From Prevotella merdae (GTDB lineage: Bacteria > Bacteroidota > Bacteroidia > Bacteroidales > Bacteroidaceae): 55,300 nucleotides of DNA. The DNA lies in NCBI RefSeq assembly GCF_900290275.1, contig NZ_LT985324.1, forward strand, positions 1,296,777 through 1,352,076. Direction: 5' to 3'. Shown one piece after another: positions 8,459 through 16,372 of the stretch. Each line of letters starts with the position of its first letter. Position 1 is the first letter of the stretch. The position numbers and the translations under genes were made by a program. The notes under the pieces were generated by a model, which saw only the letters and a list, made by a program, of their open reading frames with translations, was not told the DNA's origin and searched no databases.

Positions 8459-8626
8459 ATTTAAAAGAGTGGAATAAAGTCTTAAAGGGCTAACTTTTTC
8501 AGTGCCCTCGTCTCCGAACCGTACCACTCAAGCTACATTAACTATCAGCGTTACCAAAAAGTCCTGACACAACCTCGAAGATATTATTATATATCACCCA
8601 GTTCCGAATGAACATTAAATTCTATT

Positions 8627-8936
8627 AATTCCTATTATGAGAAGATGTCCCACCCAAAATACAAATTTGCATAAACATGGAACATCTGAAAAAGAAATTA
8701 AATCAACTTTTAGAAAAGAAAATAGAACTGGATAATTATTTGGGCAAACAATTGCCTAAGGCTATTCTACAAGAGGCTATTCAAGGAAAGCTTGTGCCTC
8801 AAATAGCAAAAGAAGGTACTGCCAAAAATTTGTTGGAGCAGATAAGAGCTGAGAAGCAAAAACTCGTCAAAGAAGGCAAGTTGAAGAAGTCTGCCCTCAA
8901 CGATAGTGTTATCTTCAAGGGTGACGATAACAAGTA
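8627..8936. repeat. Left arm of ~310-bp inverted repeat bounding the hsdS cassettes
   Basis: Pairs with 10070-10379 in opposite orientation. Both arms are 310 bp with no gap, and identity appears complete by eye, breaking at 8937/10069. The arm contains the start and first 86 codons of the rightward half-hsdS gene plus 50 bp upstream. A 14-bp box, TATTATGAGAAGAT, lies at its outer edge (8633-8646), and the variant TATTATGAGCAGAT straddles its inner edge (8935-8948). Confidence 0.93.
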
Positions 8937-9501
8937 TTATGAGCAGATAGGCAAAAAGTGTTTGGATATAACTGATGAAATACCATTTGTAATTCCTGAA
9001 ACTTGGCAATGGGTAAGGATTCGTGATGTATTTCAATTAAATCCAAAGAATGAGGCTGAGGATGAGACTTTAGCAGCATTTATTCCAATGGAAAAGGTAA
9101 GTGCAGGCTATAAATCAGATTTCACTTTTGATTTGGTTAAATGGGGAAATATAAAAAAGGGATTTACTCATTTTGCAAATGGTGACGTTGCTTTTGCTAA
9201 AATCACGCCATGCTTTCAAAACAGGAAGTCTGCAATTTTCCATGACTTACCTAATGGAATCGGGGCAGGAACTACAGAATTGAAAGTGTTGAGACCCTAT
9301 GGAAATACAATAGGTAGATGGTATCTGTTGTATTTCTTAGAGTCTCCATATTTCATTGATGAGGCAACGTTTAAAGGAACTGCAAACCAACAGCGTATTG
9401 TCGTCGGGTATTTGGAAAGCAAGTTGTTTCCTTTACCGCCAAAGGAAGAGCAACAACGCATTGTCGCTCAAATAGAAAAACTATTTGAGCAACTGCGTTA
9501 A
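8677..9501 (+). CDS. Half-length type I specificity subunit (HsdS cassette B, opposite orientation)
   Basis: A 274-residue HsdS-like protein with one target-recognition domain, where a full HsdS has two. Residues 1-89 are the conserved helical region (LPKAILQEAIQGKLVPQ near 26-42) and are identical to those of the convergent gene at 9481-10329. From residue 90 the sequences diverge: the recognition domain runs from about 95 to 250 and ends in the conserved stretch LPPKEEQQRIVAQIEKLFEQ. The gene points away from the hsd promoter, so in this orientation it is probably silent and acts as a stored cassette. Its last 21 bp overlap the end of the opposing gene. It may be brought into the operon by inversion. 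Confidence 0.85.
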   Translation: MEHLKKKLNQLLEKKIELDNYLGKQLPKAILQEAIQGKLVPQIAKEGTAKNLLEQIRAEKQKLVKEGKLKKSALNDSVIFKGDDNKYYEQIGKKCLDITDEIPFVIPETWQWVRIRDVFQLNPKNEAEDETLAAFIPMEKVSAGYKSDFTFDLVKWGNIKKGFTHFANGDVAFAKITPCFQNRKSAIFHDLPNGIGAGTTELKVLRPYGNTIGRWYLLYFLESPYFIDEATFKGTANQQRIVVGYLESKLFPLPPKEEQQRIVAQIEKLFEQLR

Positions 9502-10329
9502 TTCTTCAACTTTTTCAACAATACGCATTTGTTCCTCCATCGGAGGAAGCGGAACAAGGTAGCTTTTGACGGTTTTCGTTGAAAGCTCCTTTTGTTTTGT
9601 ACTGCCATCAGATTTATCTTCTATAACAGATTGAACAGTGTTGCTAGCAAAATAATAATACAGGTACTCAGAAACGACATATTGTTTGTAAGGACGAATA
9701 ACTGTAACGTGACTGTCAGCCACAGCTAACTCATAAGGGTTCAGCTTTTTGTAATATATAGCCATTCTCCCTAATGTACCTAATCCAGTAGAATTCCACA
9801 TCAAATCTACATCTTGCAAAATATACTCTTCTTTATAAGACGAAATACTCTGTGGCTCAATGAATTTTGCCTTTTCTATTGAAAATCCTGACCATTGATT
9901 ACACTTTTGAGCAACCACTGGATACTTTTTTATTAGACTGTATTTTGGTGATTTTCCTCTATGAATAAAAGAGCAAATATCATCAAGTCGTACCCATGCC
10001 CAATTAACTGGTATATCAAAAGGTATTTCATCATCAATACATACAGTATCCTCTCCTATCTTCTCATAGTACTTGTTATCGTCACCCTTGAAGATAACAC
10101 TATCGTTGAGGGCAGACTTCTTCAACTTGCCTTCTTTGACGAGTTTTTGCTTCTCAGCTCTTATCTGCTCCAACAAATTTTTGGCAGTACCTTCTTTTGC
10201 TATTTGAGGCACAAGCTTTCCTTGAATAGCCTCTTGTAGAATAGCCTTAGGCAATTGTTTGCCCAAATAATTATCCAGTTCTATTTTCTTTTCTAAAAGT
10301 TGATTTAATTTCTTTTTCAGATGTTCCAT
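9481..10329 (-). CDS. Half-length type I specificity subunit (HsdS cassette A, operon orientation)
   Basis: A 282-residue half HsdS read in the same direction as hsdR and hsdM. Residues 1-89 are identical to cassette B; the recognition domain (about 95-255) differs, and the end LPLPPMEEQMRIVEKVEEL is the conserved distal repeat. Its ATG follows the stop of the truncated hsdS start by two bases (TAA-AC-ATG), so translation could restart there. Truncated HsdS proteins with one recognition domain are known in some type I systems to pair as dimers and recognise symmetric sites. This cassette may therefore be functional alone, or may be a second half whose first half has been lost. Confidence 0.85.
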   Translation of the reverse strand: MEHLKKKLNQLLEKKIELDNYLGKQLPKAILQEAIQGKLVPQIAKEGTAKNLLEQIRAEKQKLVKEGKLKKSALNDSVIFKGDDNKYYEKIGEDTVCIDDEIPFDIPVNWAWVRLDDICSFIHRGKSPKYSLIKKYPVVAQKCNQWSGFSIEKAKFIEPQSISSYKEEYILQDVDLMWNSTGLGTLGRMAIYYKKLNPYELAVADSHVTVIRPYKQYVVSEYLYYYFASNTVQSVIEDKSDGSTKQKELSTKTVKSYLVPLPPMEEQMRIVEKVEELTQLLK

Positions 10330-10379
10330 GTTTATGCAAATTTGTATTTTGGGTGGGACATCTTCTCATAATAGGAATT
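10070..10379. repeat. Right arm of ~310-bp inverted repeat bounding the hsdS cassettes
   Basis: Inverted copy of 8627-8936. Its outer edge lies inside the truncated hsdS start gene, where the 14-bp box TATTATGAGAAGAT reads on the - strand at 10360-10373. Its inner edge carries TACTATGAGAAGAT on the - strand at 10058-10071. All the boxes encode Tyr-Tyr-Glu-Lys/Gln in the same frame of their hsdS segment. Confidence 0.93.
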
Positions 10380-10568
10380 GTCCTCACCACGGTAGATAAT
10401 GGATGCGTTCTTGTCACGCTTGATTTTCTTCTCTTTGATTAAGCGTTCTTTCTCTTGGCGAATCTTATCAAGCAAAACGCTTGCAGGTTCGTCATTAGGA
10501 TCCTGCGGTACAAGTTTGCCTTGTATCGCCCATTGTAATATGCTATTCTTTAATTGTTTTCCGTTCAT
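10332..10568 (-). pseudogene. Truncated hsdS start (N-terminal conserved region without recognition domain)
   Basis: 78 residues beginning MNGKQLKNSILQWAIQGKLV, the standard N-terminus of Bacteroidota HsdS, followed by the region ending DNSYYEKM. At that point, where a recognition domain should begin, the reading frame enters the inverted repeat and stops after SHPKYKFA. The promoter-proximal specificity gene is therefore without its first recognition domain in this orientation. Recombination at the YYEK-coding box could restore a longer in-frame gene by joining it to either cassette. It may be a locked-off state, an evolutionary remnant, or a short leader peptide coupled to cassette A. Confidence 0.75.
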
Positions 10569-10583
10569 TGTTCTTTACTTTGC

Positions 10584-10612
10584 GAATTTGCTAACCACTG
10601 GTTAGCAAATTC
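10584..10612. promoter_or_regulatory. Perfect 14-bp inverted repeat between doc and the hsdS start
   Basis: GAATTTGCTAACCA (10584-10597) is mirrored by TGGTTAGCAAATTC (10599-10612) around a single C. It fills most of the 49-bp gap between the Doc-type gene and the hsdS start. With no real loop and no T run, an operator or recombination site fits better than a terminator. The neighbouring RhuM-like protein is a possible binder. Confidence 0.6.
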
Positions 10613-10617
10613 ATAAA

Positions 10618-11091
10618 TTATTCATAGTCCTCACCTCTGACACCTAACTCCCCTTTACTCATCGCATTGGCAATGTCAATTTTCAATTCCTCATCGTAAT
10701 CCTCACCATTCATGAAACAAGTCATTATGCGGAGAAGCAAGTCTTTGTCGATATTTGATGCTGCCACATGATAGACGATAGACTCCATTTGTCGCATGAA
10801 TATTGTAGCTTGCCAGAAGTATGAATTTTTGTAAAGGAAGTATGCTCCGAGCGTCAAGGCTATACGTTTGTTGCCGTCATTGAAATAATGACCAGAGCAG
10901 AACTTGTATACAAGAGAGCAAAGTTTATCGGAGAAATTCGGATAATACATATCGTTCTGTACAAACTCAAGAGCAGCTCGTATTTCCCCTTCATCTCTGA
11001 CTCCATCGAAGCCACCATCACTTGCATCTATCATCTTAGCATAAACGCTTATGGCCTCTTCGTAACTGATGTATTTTACTTCCTCATTCAT
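10618..11091 (-). CDS. Doc/Fic-family protein (death-on-curing type)
   Basis: A 157-residue Doc-type Fic protein. The Fic motif HYFNDGNKRIA lies at about residues 68-78, matching HxFxDGNKR, with the catalytic His and phosphate-binding NKR present. Doc kinases phosphorylate elongation factor Tu; other Fic proteins AMPylate targets, and the target here is unknown. Its start overlaps the end of the RhuM-like gene by 8 bp, so the two are translationally coupled, and both sit between hsdM and hsdS. A toxin role needs an antitoxin; the coupled upstream protein is the only candidate in sight. Confidence 0.85.
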   Translation of the reverse strand: MNEEVKYISYEEAISVYAKMIDASDGGFDGVRDEGEIRAALEFVQNDMYYPNFSDKLCSLVYKFCSGHYFNDGNKRIALTLGAYFLYKNSYFWQATIFMRQMESIVYHVAASNIDKDLLLRIMTCFMNGEDYDEELKIDIANAMSKGELGVRGEDYE

Positions 11092-12115
11092 TATCTGCCT
11101 GCTTTAATCTTTTCAAGACATCCTTGTTATCTTCAAGAATTCTGTCAAAATCTATTGACTGGTCTCCAATAAAACGTTCAAATTCTTCTGGTGTTACCGA
11201 TCTGAGGTATTCGGCTATATTGCCATGATAGGCATCACGAAAGCTGAAATCACGAGAAGCCATCTTGGTACGAGCATCATTAAGATAAGGCTTTTGCATC
11301 GGATGTTCTGCCAAGTCGTCAACAATTTGTTTTACCTCGTCCATTGATAACAATCTACCTCCATTTTCCTTGTATTGCTGCTGTATAACAGCACCAATAC
11401 CATTCTCAAATGAAGATATGACAAGCAACACTTCGGCATAGAGGGTATGGCGCACATTATCCTTGGAGTCAAGAGAAAGAACCCTTCTGTATTCTTTGGC
11501 ATTTTCCTTGAACACAGCTTCGTATATCCAGTCTGTTACTTGTGCATATTTGTAGGTTTTGTGTCCACCCACACATTGGCTCATTGCGGAGGTTAGGTTC
11601 TTCCGATAGTTCTCTTCAGTAATAGCTGCTGGAATATAGTTCACATCACGGCGATTGATATATTTTGTTCCGCCACCTGTTTTCTCATTTATCGTAGCTA
11701 TCACAAGATCCAAAATGGTACTACGCAAAGCCTTCGCTTTTTCACTCTCCGTAAGCAACATACCAATATTTAGGAACGAACGGAAGTTGAACAAACCGAG
11801 TTGTGTAGTTTTGCTCCCGACATTGATGACGGGAGCAAATTGTAACTTTAAGTCTTTCAGGCGTTTACCTTTACATAAAACATATCCATTGCCAGATAAT
11901 TCAGAACCGAAATTCTCAAGATATCTTTCAATTGTTCTTTCTTCAACTTCATAGAAATCGGCCACCATTTTTTTCGTAAAACGGTATTCTCCATCAAACA
12001 TCATACCAGTAATGTCCAATGTCTTTTGTATCTTTTCTATTGCAAAACGGTTGTTCAACACGTTTAGCCTTTCTATCTTTGATACGGTTAAATCCTTCAT
12101 TGTATTATTCTTCAA
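11084..12115 (-). CDS. RhuM-like DNA-binding protein in the hsd operon
   Basis: A 343-residue protein resembling the RhuM/virulence-protein family found with Fic and type I restriction genes. The N-terminal part has a helix-turn-helix-like stretch, TKKMVADFYEVEERTIERYL (about residues 47-66). The mid region has a BRO/RhuM-like segment around LFNFRSFLNIGMLLTESEKA. No membrane segment or enzyme motif is recognised. The annotated ATG overlaps the end of hsdM by 11 bp; a second ATG at 12100 is also possible. It overlaps the Doc-type gene downstream. It could be an antitoxin, a regulator or a restriction accessory protein; the sequence does not decide. Confidence 0.65.
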   Translation of the reverse strand: MKNNTMKDLTVSKIERLNVLNNRFAIEKIQKTLDITGMMFDGEYRFTKKMVADFYEVEERTIERYLENFGSELSGNGYVLCKGKRLKDLKLQFAPVINVGSKTTQLGLFNFRSFLNIGMLLTESEKAKALRSTILDLVIATINEKTGGGTKYINRRDVNYIPAAITEENYRKNLTSAMSQCVGGHKTYKYAQVTDWIYEAVFKENAKEYRRVLSLDSKDNVRHTLYAEVLLVISSFENGIGAVIQQQYKENGGRLLSMDEVKQIVDDLAEHPMQKPYLNDARTKMASRDFSFRDAYHGNIAEYLRSVTPEEFERFIGDQSIDFDRILEDNKDVLKRLKQADNE

Positions 12116-13613
12116 TGTTTATTTTAATTCCCAAAATACGCTGTATCTCAGCCAATGTCTTATCAATCTCATGATCAAGAGCCTTGCGCTTCTTGAAATA
12201 GTCGGCAAGCAGTTCGGCTGGAGGCAAAATCTCCTCATCCTCTTTCGGGAACTTACACAAGTCGAAGTTGCAATCAGAATCAATCAACTCTTGTACAGGA
12301 TAGCAGCATGATTTCTCATCTCCATCGGCAATGATAATTTCCTTACGGTCGTTCCACCATTCACGGATAGGATCGCAATGCTCTGACTTCATTGATTTTG
12401 TCTTGGAGAAATGCTTGTAACCCTCCGGCATATCGAGGCGATAGAACCACGTTTCCTTTGTAGAATAACCTTCTGGAGCATCATCTGCACTGGTATTGTC
12501 GAAGAACAGAATGTTGGTAGCAATCGAAGTATAAGGCGCAAAGATGCTGCCTGGCAAACGGATAATTGTATGCAAATTAAAATCTCTGAGCAGCTTGGTC
12601 TTGATTGCTATCTTTGTGTTGTCCGCTCCAAACAGGAATCCATCTGGAACAATGACTGCTGCACGACCATTCTTCTTCAAACGATACATGATAAGCACCA
12701 TGAACAAGTCAGCTGTCTCGCTGCTTCGCATATCAGAAGGGAAATGTGACTTGACATCAGCCTTCTCATTACCTCCGTATGGTGGATTCATCAACACAAC
12801 ATCAAACTTGTCCTCGTCTGTATAATTGAGAACATCTTTTGTAAGCGAGTTGTCGTGATATACCAATGGTGTATCTATGCCATGAAGCAACAGATTTGTT
12901 ACGCACAGCATATATGGGAATTGTTTCTTTTCTATGCCAAATACAGACTGATTGTACTCTTTGCGGTCTTCAGCAGTCTTTACCTTCTTGTCCAATTCAC
13001 CCAACCAACTTGTGATGAAACCTCCTGTACCACAAGCGAAGTCTGCCATTTTCTCACCAATCTGCGGATTGACTATCTCTGCCATAAATTCGGTCAAGGC
13101 TCTTGGGGTGTAGAACTCTCCAGATGAACCTGCCGACTGCATTTCTTTTAGGATTGTCTCGTATATCTCACCAAAAGCATGGCTTTCCTCATAATCACCA
13201 AGGTTCAACCCGTCAATCACATTCAGCACTTGACGAAGCTGAACACCATCTTTCATATATTGGTTGGCATCCTCAAAGGTTGTCTTTACAATAGCTTGAC
13301 GAATTGGCGTATCAGGTGTTACATCTATATTCTTGAGTTCCACAAACAATGTGTTGTTGACAAACGAAAGCAGCTCATCACCAGTCAAGGCATTACCGCT
13401 TCCATCGTCATGCGCCCAGTTACGCCAACGGCATTCTTCTGGAATAATAGACTTGTAATCATCATCGTCCAACTCCCAATCATTCTCTTTCTCGTCATAG
13501 ACTTTCAAGAACAGCATCCACGCCATTTGTTCTATACGTTGCGCATCACCGTTGATACCGGCATCATTGCGCATTATATTGCGTACTCGTTTTACGAAAT
13601 TTGATAAGCTCAT
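12105..13613 (-). CDS. hsdM: Type I restriction-modification methyltransferase subunit
   Basis: The 502-residue HsdM methylates adenine N6 at the sequence read by HsdS and is part of the R2M2S complex. The N-terminal HsdM helical domain is followed by GEFYTPRALTEFM (about 165-177), the SAM-binding motif DFACGTGGF (191-199) and the catalytic NPPY (276-279). The C-terminal region carries the helical tail expected to contact HsdS. It begins 14 bp after hsdR and is followed directly by the RhuM-like gene. It looks intact, so modification depends on whether a usable HsdS is made. Confidence 0.94.
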   Translation of the reverse strand: MSLSNFVKRVRNIMRNDAGINGDAQRIEQMAWMLFLKVYDEKENDWELDDDDYKSIIPEECRWRNWAHDDGSGNALTGDELLSFVNNTLFVELKNIDVTPDTPIRQAIVKTTFEDANQYMKDGVQLRQVLNVIDGLNLGDYEESHAFGEIYETILKEMQSAGSSGEFYTPRALTEFMAEIVNPQIGEKMADFACGTGGFITSWLGELDKKVKTAEDRKEYNQSVFGIEKKQFPYMLCVTNLLLHGIDTPLVYHDNSLTKDVLNYTDEDKFDVVLMNPPYGGNEKADVKSHFPSDMRSSETADLFMVLIMYRLKKNGRAAVIVPDGFLFGADNTKIAIKTKLLRDFNLHTIIRLPGSIFAPYTSIATNILFFDNTSADDAPEGYSTKETWFYRLDMPEGYKHFSKTKSMKSEHCDPIREWWNDRKEIIIADGDEKSCCYPVQELIDSDCNFDLCKFPKEDEEILPPAELLADYFKKRKALDHEIDKTLAEIQRILGIKINIEE

Positions 13614-13627
13614 ATTTTGTTTTTACT

Positions 13628-15997
13628 TTATGCTATACTATATATGTTTTGCTCCAGTTCCTTCACGGCGTCAAGATAACCTTGCTTTCCACCAAAGAAT
13701 TTCACAATGTTTGCCTTGGAGCCAAGTTTGCGGAAAGGGTCATTTTCAAGAACAGTAAGGCTTTCCAATTCTGACACACCTTCCTTGGTGTACTTATCCA
13801 ACAAGGCTTCAAGCACAAGTCGTGCCTGTTCGCCATACTTGCTGAATATATCACGCTTCTTCACCTGCTCGGCACGTTCATGTCGTGTAAGCGTTTTCTT
13901 GCCATAGGCTATATGACAGATGAAATCGAAATCGTCAACATTGTCCATGTCTTGATCGTGCTTCAATGACGCAAGGTCGATACCACTTTCTTTGAGCATT
14001 TCAGAGATGTCCGACTTTTTCTTGGTCTCTTGCCACTTGGTAGTGAACGTGTCAATCGTTGCGTATGTATCAACAATACTCTTCTTTGTATAGTCAGTAA
14101 TGCTTTCCGTACGAAGCAACTTGCCATTTGTATCATAGACAGAAACAACCTTGTTAATAACCATAACTTGGCAACCGTCTTTGTCAACAATCGGTTTTGG
14201 TCGTGATTCGGGGTCTGGCTCTTTCGAGCCTTTAGGTTCGTCTACTTCATTTGGAAATACATATTGTTTTGGCTCTTTATGTTTGGGTGGATAGTTAGGA
14301 TCTATCTCAATCGGTCCGTCCCAATCAGGGTCAGCAAACAATCGTGTTACGTTGCGGAAGTCCATTACAGTAAAGTATGTCTTTCCTTCTTTCTCACGAA
14401 GACGAGTGCCACGACCAATTATCTGTTTGAACTCTGTCATAGAGCCGATTTGTTGGTCAAGAACTATCAGTTTTGTCATTTTGCAATCAACACCAGTTGA
14501 AAGCAACTTACTTGTTGTCGCTATGACAGGGTATTTAGAAGAAACAGAAATAAAGTAATCTAATTTACTTTTCCCGTATTCATCACTACCTGTTATACGA
14601 ACCACATAGTCGGGATTTTTCTTACACATATCAGCATTGGCATTAGCCAAAGCCATACGCATACGTTCCGCATGAGTTTCATCAGCACAGAACACAATGG
14701 TCTTAGCCATGCGATCTGTACTTTTCAGATAGTTGGTTATCTCTTGCGCAACTTCCCTTATACGGTCTTCTATAACAATGTTATAATCATAGTCGCTGTT
14801 GTTATAAATACGGTCTTCTATCTCGTTACCGTTTATATCTTTTTGTCCCTTTGTCGGTCTCCACTCATCGCCAATGTTGGTTGTGATGTTGATTACCTTA
14901 AAAGGAGCAAGGAAACCGTCCTCAATTCCGTTTTTAAGACTGTATGTATATATAGGCTCACCAAAGTAGCCAATACTTGACTGGTACTTTGTTTCTTTAG
15001 GTGTGGCAGTCATACCAATATGAGTAGCCGAAGAAAAGTATTTTAAAATATCACGCCAGTTGCTATCATCCTTTGCACTGCCTCTATGACACTCATCAAC
15101 GATAACAAGGTCAAAATATTCTGGATTAGGGAACAACTCCTTATAGTTTTTGGCATCATTCTGTCCAATCAACTGTTGATAGAGGGCAAAAAATACTTGA
15201 TAAGAGCCCAATTCTTCCAAGTGATTCTTGTCTTTTGAGTAATCTATCTTGTGTGTTACCTTTTCTAATGGCTTGAAGTCCTGCTGTATGGATTGGTCAA
15301 CCAATATGTTGCGGTCGGCAAGATACAATACTTTTTTCTTTAATTTACTGTGAAGCAAACGCCATACAATCTGAAAAGCAGTATATGTCTTGCCTGTGCC
15401 AGTTGCCATAACAAGGAGCACACGGTTTTGTCCTTTCGCAATGGCATTAACTGTGCGGTTTACTGCATTGCGCTGATAATATCGTGGCGGAAAAATGTTC
15501 TGACCTGTGCAGAAAGGTTGCTCAATAACAGCCAGCTCTTGCTCATTAAGTCCATTGCCATCGTTAGCTTCACTTTTATATCTTTCGATAAGTTCTTCTT
15601 TTGTAGGAAACTCGTCCATGGCAAAAGTGCGCTCCTTGCCTGTCAAGAAGTCATGTTCGGCAAAACCTTCACCATTTGAACTGTATGCAAACTTCACATC
15701 AAACATTTGGGCATAAGTCATGGCTTGTTGCAAGCCATGAGATACAGAATGATTGGCATCCTTTGCTTCTACAATAGCAATGGGTGTTGCCTTATTTGCA
15801 TAAAGCACATAATCGGCATACTTAGGCTTCTCTCTATGCACAAGATTACCATGAAGGCTAATTTTACCGTCAGTAAATTTAACCTTCTGTTCCATGAATA
15901 TACTATCCTTTGACCATCCCTTGCTTGTGATGGCTTCGTTGATATAGCGGAACTTGATGTCCTCTTCTGTTAATTCTTTACTTATGCCCATATTCAA
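13628..15997 (-). CDS. hsdR: Type I restriction endonuclease subunit R
   Basis: A 789-residue HsdR of the EcoEI-like branch, the DNA-translocating nuclease. The N-terminal PD-(D/E)xK nuclease shows Asp62 and EAK (77-79). The SF2 motor has Walker A ATGTGKT (198-204), DECH (301-304) and the TATP motif (330-333), with a later QIIGRGTRLREKEG helicase motif VI. The C-terminal HsdR_EcoEI-type domain binds the methylase. It is the first gene of the leftward hsd operon. An alternative start two codons in (MGISKEL) changes little. The gene is intact. Confidence 0.93.
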   Translation of the reverse strand: MNMGISKELTEEDIKFRYINEAITSKGWSKDSIFMEQKVKFTDGKISLHGNLVHREKPKYADYVLYANKATPIAIVEAKDANHSVSHGLQQAMTYAQMFDVKFAYSSNGEGFAEHDFLTGKERTFAMDEFPTKEELIERYKSEANDGNGLNEQELAVIEQPFCTGQNIFPPRYYQRNAVNRTVNAIAKGQNRVLLVMATGTGKTYTAFQIVWRLLHSKLKKKVLYLADRNILVDQSIQQDFKPLEKVTHKIDYSKDKNHLEELGSYQVFFALYQQLIGQNDAKNYKELFPNPEYFDLVIVDECHRGSAKDDSNWRDILKYFSSATHIGMTATPKETKYQSSIGYFGEPIYTYSLKNGIEDGFLAPFKVINITTNIGDEWRPTKGQKDINGNEIEDRIYNNSDYDYNIVIEDRIREVAQEITNYLKSTDRMAKTIVFCADETHAERMRMALANANADMCKKNPDYVVRITGSDEYGKSKLDYFISVSSKYPVIATTSKLLSTGVDCKMTKLIVLDQQIGSMTEFKQIIGRGTRLREKEGKTYFTVMDFRNVTRLFADPDWDGPIEIDPNYPPKHKEPKQYVFPNEVDEPKGSKEPDPESRPKPIVDKDGCQVMVINKVVSVYDTNGKLLRTESITDYTKKSIVDTYATIDTFTTKWQETKKKSDISEMLKESGIDLASLKHDQDMDNVDDFDFICHIAYGKKTLTRHERAEQVKKRDIFSKYGEQARLVLEALLDKYTKEGVSELESLTVLENDPFRKLGSKANIVKFFGGKQGYLDAVKELEQNIYSIA

Positions 15998-16063
15998 ATA
16001 ATATTTTATTATCAGAAGTTATACAACATACTTGCTGATACCGAAAAACCATGAATTTTGCTA

Positions 16064-16071
16064 CAAATATA
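16064..16071 (-). promoter_or_regulatory. -7 box of the hsd operon
   Basis: On the - strand TATATTTG matches TAnnTTTG, about 67 bp before the hsdR start. No clear -33 TTTG is seen at the normal spacing, so confidence is moderate. The rest of 15998-16372 shows no gene; it is the divergent intergenic region between hsdR and the tricorn-like protease. Confidence 0.4.
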
Positions 16072-16274
16072 CATTAAATTTTGCTATAATCGTTATTGGT
16101 TAAGGCATTTTATGTAATTTCTCCAATAAAGCTGTGCAGGATAAATATTATAAAAACCAATACATAGCTCTTTTTAAGCCCTTCGGAGGACTTCAGCGAA
16201 AAGTTATAAAGAAATATCACAACAACAGCTGTACTTTCTTGCCGTTATTTAGCGTTTAATTCGACTTTTTTATG

Positions 16275-16282
16275 TAAGTTTG
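16275..16282 (+). promoter_or_regulatory. -7 box before the tricorn-like protease
   Basis: TAAGTTTG fits the Bacteroidota -7 consensus about 90 bp upstream of the gene at 16373. A poor -33 match lies upstream. The long leader is A-rich and holds several CAAAC-type repeats but no ORF. Confidence 0.4.
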
Positions 16283-16372
16283 CAAAACATAACAAAACCC
16301 TATCTATTATAGACAATTAAACAACCAAATATAAACAATTAAACAAACATCACGAACATAAAATCAACAACG

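Larger units (their letters stand above)
6767..8509 (+). mobile_element. Intact IS1182-family insertion sequence with 9-bp target duplication
   Basis: The element is 1743 bp with perfect 17-bp terminal inverted repeats, GAGGGCACTGAAAAAGT at 6767-6783 and its complement at 8493-8509. GTCTCCGAA is duplicated directly outside both ends (6758-6766 and 8510-8518). Removing the element and one duplication restores an inverted repeat, GGTACGGT (6752-6759) and ACCGTACC (8518-8525), so the insertion hit the loop of a palindrome. It carries one intact DDE transposase gene with a hairpin terminator inside each end. Perfect ends and duplication suggest a recent insertion. Confidence 0.92.

Noticed and set aside
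6698..8611. Small open frame of about 53 codons restored if the IS is removed (starts at 6698, ends near 8611)
   Set aside because: The translation matches nothing I recognise and begins just after a stop; it is mentioned only as support for the empty-site reconstruction.
11655..13604. Long open frames on the + strand opposite the hsdM and RhuM-like genes
   Set aside because: They are shadows of the - strand genes, with no family motif or suitable promoter.
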